DNA from: Clostridia bacterium
GTDB taxonomy: Bacteria > Bacillota > Clostridia > Oscillospirales > Acutalibacteraceae
NCBI GenBank assembly: GCA_017621885.1
Contig: JAGASD010000015.1
Span: 1 to 53,193 of the forward strand
Length of the DNA stretch: 53,193 nt
Reading direction: 5' to 3'
Under the pieces are notes generated by a model, which saw only the letters and a program-made list of their open reading frames with translations, was not told where the DNA came from and did not search any database. A program made the translations under genes and the position numbers. Each line of letters starts with the position of its first letter. The stretch's first letter is position 1. Of the stretch, positions 15,592-23,793 are shown piece after piece.

Positions 15592-18051
15592 ATGAAAAAA
15601 TTAAAAAATAACGTTATTCTTGAATCTGTTATTACAACCGTATTGATGGGATTGTTGGTTTATGCGGCATATTCTCTCCGGTACATATTCAGCGGCAGTG
15701 AAAGCAGTTTTGACGTGCATCTTTACACAGTTCTTTCGGGTGTGGCTCTGGGCTGGTTCCTGCTTATGCTTGTAAAGACAATTTACAAAAATGCAAAATG
15801 GGTACCTCAGCTTGTTGCGTTCCTTGCGGGTAACGCCATTGTTCAGGGACTTGTCTGGGGGATTAATGCTGCAATAAACAAAGAAAACTATTTTAATTCC
15901 GAGGTTGTTATTTACACTTTTACGGTTGTTTTCTCTTTATCCGCGCTTGTTCTTCTCACAACGTTTATTATCAGAGCGAAAAATAAATACGCTGTATTGA
16001 ATATTATTCTTGCAATTGTTTATTTTGTGGTTTCTTGCGGAGGAGTGTTCGTGCTTAATATGGAAAATATAAAAGCCCTCAGCTATAAGAAAAATATACA
16101 GTTTGATACCATAAGCGCAGAGGAAACGGCTGTTACAAAAGAAGAGAAGGAGCTTTGCGCTCAATGGTTGAACGATAATTTCCTTGGAGAAGGCTTCAAA
16201 TATCCTTTTACATTCAAGCTTGACGGCAAAGAGTTTGATGCTTCAGAATGGGATTGTGATATAACACAAGCGAAAGGTGAAAATAATCCTTACACAGGCG
16301 GTCAGACAAGATATATCAATCTTACTAATCCCGATAATGCTGTTAAGGTAACCGTGGAATTAACAGCCTTTACTGATAATGCAACAAGTCAATGGGTGGT
16401 TTATCTTGAAAACACCGGTAAGGAAAATTCAGGGGTTATAAGCGATTTTTATGCTGTTGATACAGCTTTCAGGACAGGTAAAGCTGACCTTTATTACTCA
16501 ATGGGAAGCAATACTGCCGCAAGTGACTTTTCACTCATTAAAAAGAGCCTTGGTGCAGATGAAAGAAAATTCAGCGGTAATGAGGGTAAACCTACTGAGG
16601 CTTACCTTCCTTACTTTAATATTCACGGCGAGAATTACGGTATGATTCTCGGCATCGGCTGGACAGGTCAATGGTGTGCAGGTATGTCTCTAAAGAAGGG
16701 TGAAACCAATATAACGGCAAAGCAAGAGTATTTTGATGCATACCTTCTTCCGGGTGAAAAGGTTCGCTCACCCCTCGTTTCTGTAAGCTTTTACAAGAAT
16801 GACAATCCTCTTAAAGGCTTCAATTTGTTCAGAAATTGGGTTATGGATTGTGTTTATCCCGAGAACGTAACAAAGAATTATTATACCGTAATGGAGGTTG
16901 CAGGACCTACATCCGAAAGAACCTCTGATGAAATTATTGAAATATTGGACGGTACTGCTGAGTCCGTTTACAAACACACCGATGCTTTCTGGATGGATGC
17001 AGGCTGGTATGAATACAACGAAGGCTGGTACGACGGTGTCGGCAACTGGACTGTCGATAAAAATAGATATGATAACGGTATAAAAGAGCTTTCGGATTAC
17101 GCTAAGAAAAAAGGTCTGGGTCATACTCTCTGGTATGAGCCCGAAAGAGTTTACCCGGGTACGCAATTCCACAACGTAGGTTCTGAAAATTCACAATGGC
17201 TTATTACCGTTGACGGTGAAGACAACAGCATGTGGAACCTTGCAAATGAGGAGGCGTTCAAATATTATTGTGATTATCTTTTGAATTCAATGAAGGAAAA
17301 CGGTGTTACAATTTACCGTCAGGACTTTAACTTTGCGCCCCTTGAGTATTGGCAGAAGGCGGATGCGGAATACTATGGCGGCAGAACGGGTATCTGTGAA
17401 AACCACTACGTAACAAATCTTTATAAATTCCTTGATTACCTTACAGAAAATATAGACGGACTTATTATTGATAACTGTGCCTCGGGCGGTAAAAGGCTTG
17501 ACCTTGAAATGGTATACCGCAGTATTGCTTTCTGGAGAAGTGACTACAACTGCAGCTATCATCCCGATCTTTTCAATGCTACACAGTCACATACATACGG
17601 TGTTTCCTTCTGGTTACCCATTACAGGTGCAAACCTTTATATGCAGGATGAATATGCCGCAAGGTCAGCTATTATGCCCTTGATGCTTATGGATTTCTTC
17701 TCAAACACACATTCTGAATTCAGCTTCCACAATGAACAGAGGGCGCTTATGGGCGGGAATTATTATCCCCTTGATTTCGGCAGCTTTGATAATGACAAGA
17801 TGCTTGCAATGCAGTTTTCAACGGAAGATGCTCTTTCGGGTACAGCACTCATTTACAAGCGCGAAAAGGTAAATGATAAAGAATATACGGTTAAGCTCAA
17901 CGGTCTTGTTGCTTCAAAAACGTATAAAATATATGATATTGACAAGCCCGAAGCAGTTTACACGTTAACGGGCGAGGAGCTTATGAGCAAAGGTCTCACA
18001 ATAAAACTCCCTGAGGGGCAGAAGGCAATTATTCTTATGTTTAACGCTTGA
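15592..18051 (+). CDS. Membrane-anchored GH36 alpha-galactosidase-like enzyme
   Basis: An 819-residue protein. Residues 1-156 contain five hydrophobic helices (about 8-33, 43-64, 70-94, 104-128, 132-156); an odd number with a basic N-terminus inside places the rest outside the cell. From about residue 170 it is a GH36/clan D enzyme: a beta-sandwich N-domain, then the barrel with FWMDAGWYEYNEGW, LGHTLWYEPERVYPGT, IYRQDFNF (nucleophile D578) and DNCASGGKRLDLEM (acid/base D637). Ordinary GH36 enzymes read KWDMN and CSSGGGRFD there, so both catalytic Asp are kept in variant motifs. A short C-terminal beta domain ends the protein. AGGAG precedes the ATG. It is the last gene of the carbohydrate operon. 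Confidence 0.85.
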   Translation: MKKLKNNVILESVITTVLMGLLVYAAYSLRYIFSGSESSFDVHLYTVLSGVALGWFLLMLVKTIYKNAKWVPQLVAFLAGNAIVQGLVWGINAAINKENYFNSEVVIYTFTVVFSLSALVLLTTFIIRAKNKYAVLNIILAIVYFVVSCGGVFVLNMENIKALSYKKNIQFDTISAEETAVTKEEKELCAQWLNDNFLGEGFKYPFTFKLDGKEFDASEWDCDITQAKGENNPYTGGQTRYINLTNPDNAVKVTVELTAFTDNATSQWVVYLENTGKENSGVISDFYAVDTAFRTGKADLYYSMGSNTAASDFSLIKKSLGADERKFSGNEGKPTEAYLPYFNIHGENYGMILGIGWTGQWCAGMSLKKGETNITAKQEYFDAYLLPGEKVRSPLVSVSFYKNDNPLKGFNLFRNWVMDCVYPENVTKNYYTVMEVAGPTSERTSDEIIEILDGTAESVYKHTDAFWMDAGWYEYNEGWYDGVGNWTVDKNRYDNGIKELSDYAKKKGLGHTLWYEPERVYPGTQFHNVGSENSQWLITVDGEDNSMWNLANEEAFKYYCDYLLNSMKENGVTIYRQDFNFAPLEYWQKADAEYYGGRTGICENHYVTNLYKFLDYLTENIDGLIIDNCASGGKRLDLEMVYRSIAFWRSDYNCSYHPDLFNATQSHTYGVSFWLPITGANLYMQDEYAARSAIMPLMLMDFFSNTHSEFSFHNEQRALMGGNYYPLDFGSFDNDKMLAMQFSTEDALSGTALIYKREKVNDKEYTVKLNGLVASKTYKIYDIDKPEAVYTLTGEELMSKGLTIKLPEGQKAIILMFNA

Positions 18052-18063
18052 ATCTGAAATTTT

Positions 18064-18102
18064 AAAAAACTCCGTACGGTTTTCGGCTGTGCGGAGTTTT
18101 TT
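18064..18102. terminator. Bidirectional terminator
   Basis: ACTCCGTACGG pairs with CTGTGCGGAGT, flanked by six A upstream and six T downstream, so it ends both the GH36 operon and the converging DUF3021 gene. Confidence 0.85.
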
Positions 18103-18103
18103 G

Positions 18104-18529
18104 TCAGCTTTTTGCTTTTATTTTTGTGTTTATATTTTTGCTTGCTTTTCTTACACAGAGGTAGACTGTAATCCACACTACAGAATAAACTGCAATAAAA
18201 ATTACGGTGAATATTCCGAATACTTTAGCATCAAAGGGTATCCAGGTGTTTATTAAATAGCAGAGGGAATATGCAATGTAAAGTGTTCCGAAGTGAAAGG
18301 TGATAGATTTGTTCAATCCCCATTCTTCAATCTGATTAAAAACGCTTGCACCTGCGTGAGTAAAAGCGAGTAAATAAACGGAGATTATTCCCGGAAAAAT
18401 CTCGCCTCCGCTGAATGTAACGTCTGCGTGCACCTTTGAAACAACGAAATATATTATTCCTAAAACAATCGGTCCGAAACCGCCGAACATCAAGCCTCTT
18501 AATAAAAATTCTTTTAAGTATTTATTCAT
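18104..18529 (-). CDS. DUF3021 membrane protein
   Basis: A 141-residue protein with four predicted helices (LRGLMFGGFGPIVLGIIYFVV, FPGIISVYLLAFTHAGASVF, FHFGTLYIAYSLCYLINTW, VFGIFTVIFIAVYSVVWITVYL), matching the DUF3021 family. Genes of this family are typically paired with a small LytTR regulator, as here: the start overlaps the LytTR stop by 4 bases (ATGA). In such pairs the membrane protein is thought to influence activity of the regulator, but the signal is not known. The basic C-terminus (KASKNINTKIKAKS) is probably cytoplasmic. Confidence 0.8.
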   Translation of the reverse strand: MNKYLKEFLLRGLMFGGFGPIVLGIIYFVVSKVHADVTFSGGEIFPGIISVYLLAFTHAGASVFNQIEEWGLNKSITFHFGTLYIAYSLCYLINTWIPFDAKVFGIFTVIFIAVYSVVWITVYLCVRKASKNINTKIKAKS

Positions 18530-18960
18530 AATTTAATACCTAACCTTTCTTTAACATTTTTTAAATTGCGCCTTGAAATATAGTCCTTATACCCGTTTTT
18601 GAAAATAACAGATATTGCTCCCGAAAATGTTCCCTGTACCTTTTCAATCTGCCTGATGTTTGCAATGCAGGATTGATTTATTTTTATAAAGCTTTCATCA
18701 AGGATTTCTTCTAACTGATAAAGGCGAAGCTTAACCTGCAGTTTTTCATCGGTTAACGCAAAAACCTTGTTGCTTTCGCTGATAAAGCAGTTTACATTGA
18801 ATAAGTTGGGCTTTTTGGCTTCGTTGTCTTTGTAGCCTACCAATTCCTTGTTGCTCTGAAGCACAATTTTTTCAATTTCTTCAATAAGCTCCGTTTTTTC
18901 GCGGGCATAAATCAATATTTCTTCGCTTTTGTTTTTATCAATGATGATTTTAATATCCAT
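18526..18960 (-). CDS. LytTR DNA-binding regulator
   Basis: A 144-residue protein. Residues 40-144 form the LytTR domain: NKVFALTDEKLQVKLRLYQLEEIL, SFIKINQSCIANIRQIEKV and a C-terminal KDYISRRNLKNVKERLGI. There is no receiver domain, so it belongs to the stand-alone LytTR-DUF3021 operon type and probably controls its own operon. It is transcribed leftward, divergent from the membrane protein at 19137; the 176-base gap holds a promoter for the latter and the short palindrome GTGTTTGGTAAACAC (19060-19074), a possible binding site. A LytTR family member by clear motif match; target unknown. Confidence 0.85.
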   Translation of the reverse strand: MDIKIIIDKNKSEEILIYAREKTELIEEIEKIVLQSNKELVGYKDNEAKKPNLFNVNCFISESNKVFALTDEKLQVKLRLYQLEEILDESFIKINQSCIANIRQIEKVQGTFSGAISVIFKNGYKDYISRRNLKNVKERLGIKL

Positions 18961-19075
18961 TTTTCATCACCTTTCTGTGAGTGCCACTCTGTATTTTCAT
19001 TTTATGATTAGTTTTCTCAGTTTTCAAGCGGTTTTAGTTGTTCGGTTGTTTTGGCGCGGTGTTTGGTAAACACTG

Positions 19076-19104
19076 TTGAATTTTTTTGTGGCTTTTGATA
19101 CAAT
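19076..19104 (+). promoter_or_regulatory. Promoter for the 559-residue membrane protein
   Basis: TTGAAT (19076-19081) and TACAAT (19099-19104) are 17 bases apart. AAGGAG (19123-19128) and ATG 19137 follow. GTGTTTGGTAAACAC (19060-19074) lies directly upstream and could be an activator or repressor site. Confidence 0.6.
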
Positions 19105-19136
19105 AAAGATGCAGATTAACACAAGGAGTTGTAGAT

Positions 19137-20816
19137 ATGAAAAAAATTAAACCGCTTCCTTATATTCTCGGTTTGGTTTCAGCCTTGGCTGTTCTCGGCT
19201 TTAGTTTATATGCTTTTTGTCCTGCGATAAATATTCATAACCCCGGTCTGTGGGTTCTTACCATTGTTACGGTTTCGGTATTTATTGTTGTGGTGCGTCT
19301 TGCAAAGGGCGAAAAGGATTTCGGTTGGGCTGTTTACAAAGAAAAAATCGGTTCAAAGGGAAGAACAAGAACACGCAGAAAATTTAATTTTGCCATTAAA
19401 TATTATATTGCTCCGATTATTTTACTTGTGATTTTTATTTTTTACGGGCTTATGAGCAGTACCCTTATGAGTGCAACAAAGCATTCTGGAATTTTAAAGG
19501 TTACGGAATCTGATTTTTCTAAGGATATTGCGGAATCTGTGGGTACGGAATCCATTGCTTTGATGGATACGGCATCTGCGCGGATGCTCGGTGACCGTGA
19601 AATAGGTGCTCTTTCTGACGTTGTGAGCCAGTTTAACGTTTCTTATGATTACACTCAGATTGATTATAACGGCAAGCCCGTTAAGGTTTCTGCTCTGGAG
19701 TACGCCGGCTTTTTCAAATGGATGAATAACAGACAAAACGGCATAAAGGGTTACGTTACCGTTGACCCCGTTTCGATGTCAGCTTCATTCGTTGAGTGTG
19801 ACGGAATGAAATTTGTTCCGTCAGCTTGCTTTTCAGAAGATGCTTTAAGGCATATAAGAATGGAATACCCTACACTTATGCTTGATAATCTGCATTTTGA
19901 AATTGATGAAACAGGTAAGCCATATTACGTTGCATCGGTTATTGAAAAAACAATAGTGCTTTTCGGCGGCGAAACCGTCAGCGGTTGTGTTGTGCTTGAC
20001 CCCATAAGCGGTGAAATTGTGAAATATGATGTTAAGGATATTCCCCGTTGGATAGATGTTGTGTTCCACGGTGACCTTATTTGCCGTCAGTATAACTGGC
20101 ACGGAATGTTCCGCAACGGATATTGGAACAGCATTTTCGCAAAAAAAGACTGTAAGCAGGTTACAACTTATTATACAAGTGATGAGGATACCAATGACGA
20201 AACTCCTGTTTCCGATTACGGCTATGTTGCAAAGGATGGCGATATATGGATTTACACGGGTGTAACGTCCGTAAACGGTGACAGCTCAAATATCGGCTTC
20301 CTTTTGGCAAACGAGAGAACGGGCGAAAGCCGTTACTATACAATTGCAGGTGCTGATGAAAAATCTGCTATGACAGCCGCAGAGGGTGAGGTTCAGGAAA
20401 AGGGCTATCAGGCATCTTTCCCTTCGCTTATAAACATTGAGGGACACCCTACGTATATAATGGTGCTAAAGGATTCGGGCGGTCTTGTGAAGCTTTATGC
20501 AACGGTCAACGTTGAGCAGTATAACATTGTGACCACCGCAACCACTCAGGCGGAATGTATAAAAAAATACAAAGATGCTATGGGTATTGAAGCTGAGGAT
20601 GTTAAGGCGGAAGTAAAAGAAACCACAATTACAATTGCCTCGGTGAAATACATTGATATTGACGGCAACACGTATATTTATCTTATTGACAGCGGTAATA
20701 ATATATTTAAGGCAAAGGCAAGCACAAACGAAAATATGCTTTTGCTCAATGCAGGGGATAAGGTGAAAATTACATACACAGATAACATAATCAAGACTTG
20801 CGAAAGGGTTGCATAA
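19137..20816 (+). CDS. Uncharacterised membrane-anchored protein
   Basis: A 559-residue protein I cannot assign to a named family. Three hydrophobic segments lie near residues 8-28, 37-54 and 88-110, with a strongly basic loop (KIGSKGRTRTRRKFNF) between the second and third on the cytoplasmic side. The remaining 450 residues are therefore outside and beta-rich, with a possible PepSY-like feel (SFVECDGMKFVPSACF, GCVVLDPISGEIVKYDVKDIPRWID). A C-terminal 60-residue segment (ITIASVKYIDIDGNTYIYL) looks like a small beta-barrel. It has its own promoter and terminator, so it is a single-gene unit. Similar large proteins are, to my recollection, conserved in Clostridia without known role. Confidence 0.7.
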   Translation: MKKIKPLPYILGLVSALAVLGFSLYAFCPAINIHNPGLWVLTIVTVSVFIVVVRLAKGEKDFGWAVYKEKIGSKGRTRTRRKFNFAIKYYIAPIILLVIFIFYGLMSSTLMSATKHSGILKVTESDFSKDIAESVGTESIALMDTASARMLGDREIGALSDVVSQFNVSYDYTQIDYNGKPVKVSALEYAGFFKWMNNRQNGIKGYVTVDPVSMSASFVECDGMKFVPSACFSEDALRHIRMEYPTLMLDNLHFEIDETGKPYYVASVIEKTIVLFGGETVSGCVVLDPISGEIVKYDVKDIPRWIDVVFHGDLICRQYNWHGMFRNGYWNSIFAKKDCKQVTTYYTSDEDTNDETPVSDYGYVAKDGDIWIYTGVTSVNGDSSNIGFLLANERTGESRYYTIAGADEKSAMTAAEGEVQEKGYQASFPSLINIEGHPTYIMVLKDSGGLVKLYATVNVEQYNIVTTATTQAECIKKYKDAMGIEAEDVKAEVKETTITIASVKYIDIDGNTYIYLIDSGNNIFKAKASTNENMLLLNAGDKVKITYTDNIIKTCERVA

Positions 20817-20824
20817 ATAATTTT

Positions 20825-20853
20825 ACTCCGTACGGCTTCGTGCTGTACGGAGT
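20825..20853 (+). terminator. Rho-independent terminator
   Basis: ACTCCGTACGGC-TTCG-TGCTGTACGGAGT followed by TTTTT. The stem sequence closely resembles the terminator at 18064-18102. Confidence 0.85.
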
Positions 20854-20917
20854 TTTTGCATAAACAGGTACGAAACAGAATATATTATTTTTGTGATTTC
20901 AGTTATCGGGTGATGCT

Positions 20918-21466
20918 TTGAATAAATCAATGAAAATTTGGCAGAAAATCGGATTTGTGTTTACGGGAATAAGGGGAGTTTTACTGCATTTCGTTTACGA
21001 CTGGACGGATGAAAGCATTTTTGTTGCGCCTTTTTCGGCTGTTAATGAGTCAACTTGGGAGCATATGAAGCTGTTGTTTTTCCCTATGCTTACTTTTGCT
21101 TTTATTGAGTACAGATTTGTCGGAAAGAATTATGAGAATTATTGGTGCGTTAAGCTTATAGGCATTTCGGTAGGTCTTGCGGTAATTCCGACGCTTTATT
21201 ACACATATACCGGGGCTTTGGGGGTTTCGGCGGATTGGTTTAATATTACTATTTTTTTTATTGCTGATGCGGTTGCTTATTTTGTTGAAGCAAGACTTTT
21301 TATAAATGAATTTTCATTATACAAAGGGAAGCGCATCCCCATTGTTATTCTGCTTATTATTTTTGCGCTTTTCGTTGTGTTTACGTTCTTTACACCTAAG
21401 ATACCGATTTTTATGGACCCGGTTACGAAGGCTTACGCAGGTGGTATTTTGCCTTACGGAAAGTGA
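20918..21466 (+). CDS. DUF6512-like integral membrane protein
   Basis: A 182-residue protein with about five hydrophobic helices (IWQKIGFVFTGIRGVLLHFVY, LLFFPMLTFAFIEYRFV, VKLIGISVGLAVIPTLYYTY, FNITIFFIADAVAYFVEARLF, IPIVILLIIFALFVVFTFF). The segment PFSAVNESTWEHMKLLFFPML between the first two is characteristic of a small family of Clostridial membrane proteins I remember as DUF6512; function unknown. It starts with TTG (20918), with GGGTGAT 4 to 5 bases upstream; the ATG four codons later has no ribosome site. It stands alone between two terminators. Confidence 0.7.
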   Translation: MNKSMKIWQKIGFVFTGIRGVLLHFVYDWTDESIFVAPFSAVNESTWEHMKLLFFPMLTFAFIEYRFVGKNYENYWCVKLIGISVGLAVIPTLYYTYTGALGVSADWFNITIFFIADAVAYFVEARLFINEFSLYKGKRIPIVILLIIFALFVVFTFFTPKIPIFMDPVTKAYAGGILPYGK

Positions 21467-21474
21467 TAGTACAG

Positions 21475-21509
21475 AAAAAAGCCTCTCTGCAAAAACAGAG
21501 AGGCTTTTT
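21475..21509. terminator. Bidirectional terminator
   Basis: GCCTCTCTG pairs with CAGAGAGGC around a 6-base loop, with six A before and five T after. It ends the DUF6512-like gene and could also stop leftward transcripts. Confidence 0.85.
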
Positions 21510-21682
21510 CCTTTAGGGGTAAATATGGAAATAAGGAGATAGGAATGAAAACGTGCAATCAACAGGAACGGTTTTGTTATTTCCCGTTCCGTTGATTACA
21601 CTATACAGCATATTATTAAATTGCGTATTAAAAAGATGTGAACAATTTAAAACAAACGGTTAATAAATTGTGAATTAGCAAG

Positions 21683-22858
21683 TTATTTTAAAAATCTTGC
21701 GTTTTTCTTTTGCTCAAGGGTAATAGAGCCGTCTTCTTTTAAAGTGGTGAGGGTTGAGCCCTGAAGCCAATCCTTTTCTTCCCAGAAGAACGTGTCATTA
21801 TATGCGCCCATTCCGTAGCAGTTGTATCCGCCTGCCTGAGTATAAACGAGCCATATTCCTTCAAGCTTTGCCGCCCAGTCATTTACGTGGTCGTGACCTG
21901 CAAAAATCGCCCGGGCACCGTTGCGCTTCATTGCCTCAAAAAGGCCGCTGTTGTAGGGGGAGCTGCCGACACCCTCGTATTGCACACCGTAAAGCACCTC
22001 GGCCTTTCCCGTGGGTGCATAAGAGCCGTCCTCTTCCTTCTCGGGCTTGAAAACCTCTTTGTATTCGGGGATCGGAATATGCATATAAAGCATTGAAACA
22101 ACCTCGGGGAACTGTGTTCTCAATGCTGCCATTTCGCCCTCGTACCAGGAAATCTGTGAAGGCTTGATGTAATCGTAGCCGTCATCAGGGCCGAAAGGGA
22201 CACCGTCATTTGTAATATGCGGCTCGGTCATATCTCTGCCCGAGTCAAAAAGCACAAGGCTTTTTCTGAGTGTGCTTTCAGAGTCCATAATGTTTATAAG
22301 AAAATTACCGAATCCGTAAAGGAAGGGCTTACCGAATTTTGAAAGGCAATGAGGATAATCGGAAAGGCTTTTGAATATAAGGTATTTGAAAAATTCTTTT
22401 TCTTTTCTTGCCTCATGATTGCCGAAAACATAAGCCCAGTAAACACCTATTTCTTCCATCATCCGGCCGAACATAACCGCATCTATCTGCTGGAATTTAC
22501 CGCAGATGCAGTCACCCGTAAATATTACAAGGTCCGGCTTTTCTGCGCGGATATTATCAATCATAAGCTGAAGGGTTTTATCGTTTAAGTCATAATCCTC
22601 ATCCATATGAAGGTCGGTGAAGGTGAGAATTTTGAAATCATCCTTACTGTACGTGCCGTCCTCGTTGAATTTTGCGATGAAGGTTGCGTTATCGGTTTCT
22701 TTAACAATTTTTACGGATGTACCGACATGGGGAATGTCAAGCGAAGAGAGAAAACGGCTTCTTGCAAGCTTGCCCTTAGTTAAATCATATATGGGCTTTT
22801 GTATTTTTATACAAGCTCTGATGCCGTTTTGCTGGATAAATGTACGAATGGGTTTCAT
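21683..22858 (-). CDS. Metallophosphoesterase
   Basis: A 391-residue calcineurin-like phosphoesterase. The five metal-site blocks are visible in order: FTDLHMDED, VIFTGDCICG, YVFGNHEARK, LYMHIPIPEY and IFAGHDHVNDW. All metal ligands are conserved, so a dinuclear phosphoesterase is expected. Residues 1-75 precede the catalytic domain and have no signal peptide, so it is cytoplasmic. The nearest characterised relatives, as I recall, are purple-acid-phosphatase-like and Icc-like proteins of broad phosphodiester specificity; the substrate cannot be assigned. A GGTATCC stretch before the ATG gives only a weak ribosome site. It is a single-gene unit. Confidence 0.85.
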   Translation of the reverse strand: MKPIRTFIQQNGIRACIKIQKPIYDLTKGKLARSRFLSSLDIPHVGTSVKIVKETDNATFIAKFNEDGTYSKDDFKILTFTDLHMDEDYDLNDKTLQLMIDNIRAEKPDLVIFTGDCICGKFQQIDAVMFGRMMEEIGVYWAYVFGNHEARKEKEFFKYLIFKSLSDYPHCLSKFGKPFLYGFGNFLINIMDSESTLRKSLVLFDSGRDMTEPHITNDGVPFGPDDGYDYIKPSQISWYEGEMAALRTQFPEVVSMLYMHIPIPEYKEVFKPEKEEDGSYAPTGKAEVLYGVQYEGVGSSPYNSGLFEAMKRNGARAIFAGHDHVNDWAAKLEGIWLVYTQAGGYNCYGMGAYNDTFFWEEKDWLQGSTLTTLKEDGSITLEQKKNARFLK

Positions 22859-23059
22859 AAGGATACCTCTTTTGTTTTTTTATGGCAAAATACTACCATA
22901 TAATGATGCATATTTCAACTGTTTTAACGCATATTTTTAGCATATATGGGGGCGTTTTTTGTGGAAATTTGCAAATATATACAAAGTATTGTGGTTTTGT
23001 TTGTGCAAGAGGTAGAAAATGTGTTTTTTTGTAAAAAACGGGACTTTTTGTTGTATTTA

Positions 23060-23068
23060 TGGTATACT
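23060..23068 (+). promoter_or_regulatory. Extended -10 promoter element
   Basis: TGGTATACT is an extended -10 (TGn-TATACT) with no good -35. It lies 67 bases before the start at 23135 in the otherwise empty 275-base gap. Confidence 0.45.
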
Positions 23069-23134
23069 ATATGTAGTTGTAAATTAGGATAGTTTTGACT
23101 ATATGTTGTTTTTAAGTGAATGTGAGGTGTTTGT

Positions 23135-23605
23135 TTGAATACTTTGTTTGTGTACTGCTCAGACGATGATACAGTTAATTCGCTTTGTAACGAAAGCGCT
23201 CTTAAAAAACGCGATACAAAAGCCCTCAAGCTCAGCAATTCCCGCAACCGTTCAACATTCAGCAGATATTTCGGTATCAACAGACCCAGAAGATATTCTT
23301 CCCTTGATAAATACGACGTTGATATCGATGTGTTTGATAAAATCATTTTTGCCTGCGATGGCTTTATGGGAGAAATTCCTCCCGAGATTTCCGCTTTTAT
23401 AACAAAAAACAATTTGCGCTATAAAACTATTGATTGCATTGTTTTCGGTGACGGCAAAAGCGCCGAAAGAGCAAAGGATTCTTTGCGGGTGAGGGTTTCG
23501 CTTTCCGGCGGTACTGTCAGGAACGTTGTCAGCGTTTCACGCAAAGAATTGAAGTATGAGGAAGAGGACGTGCTTTTCAGCGTGCGTCACAGACTTGCAG
23601 TATAG
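23135..23605 (+). CDS. Hypothetical protein, possibly flavodoxin-like fold
   Basis: A 156-residue protein I do not recognise. The start LFVYCSDDDTVNSLC, then DVDIDVFDKIIFACDGFMGE and KTIDCIVFGDG, alternate beta strands and helices in a way reminiscent of a degenerate flavodoxin, but no FMN-phosphate loop is present. A basic region (RNRSTFSRYFGINRPRR) near residues 37-54 could bind nucleic acid. The start codon is TTG at 23135, with GAGGTG about 6 bases before it. It has its own promoter element and terminator. Base composition is like that of its neighbours. Confidence 0.6.
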   Translation: MNTLFVYCSDDDTVNSLCNESALKKRDTKALKLSNSRNRSTFSRYFGINRPRRYSSLDKYDVDIDVFDKIIFACDGFMGEIPPEISAFITKNNLRYKTIDCIVFGDGKSAERAKDSLRVRVSLSGGTVRNVVSVSRKELKYEEEDVLFSVRHRLAV

Positions 23606-23657
23606 TTTTTTGTATAAAATTCACACATCTTTTTTGGTTAATTTTACATTTAGATTT

Positions 23658-23690
23658 AAGCCGTTTTCGTTGACACGAAACGGCTTTTTA
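23658..23690 (+). terminator. Rho-independent terminator
   Basis: AAGCCGTTTTCGT pairs with ACGAAACGGCTT with one bulged T, followed by TTTTT. Confidence 0.8.
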
Positions 23691-23772
23691 TGTTATATTT
23701 ATAATGTACACGACTATATAGGGTGGATTGCGCCCTGTTGCGCAAAAACCCGAAAATTTAAATCCGCAGTCG
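23670..23772 (+). promoter_or_regulatory. Promoter and structured leader of the first cohesin-FN3 gene
   Basis: TTGACA (23670-23675) and TATATT (23694-23699) are 18 bases apart; the -35 lies in the loop of the preceding terminator. The leader contains nested complementary pairs: CGACT (23711-15) with AGTCG (23768-72), GGATT (23725-29) with AATCC (23761-65), TTGCGC (23728-33) with GCGCAA (23740-45). GGGT (23721-24) with ACCC (23748-51) would cross the GGATT/AATCC pair. No known riboswitch consensus is recognised. Confidence 0.35.
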
Positions 23773-23793
23773 ATGGAAAGGATGTAAACACTT

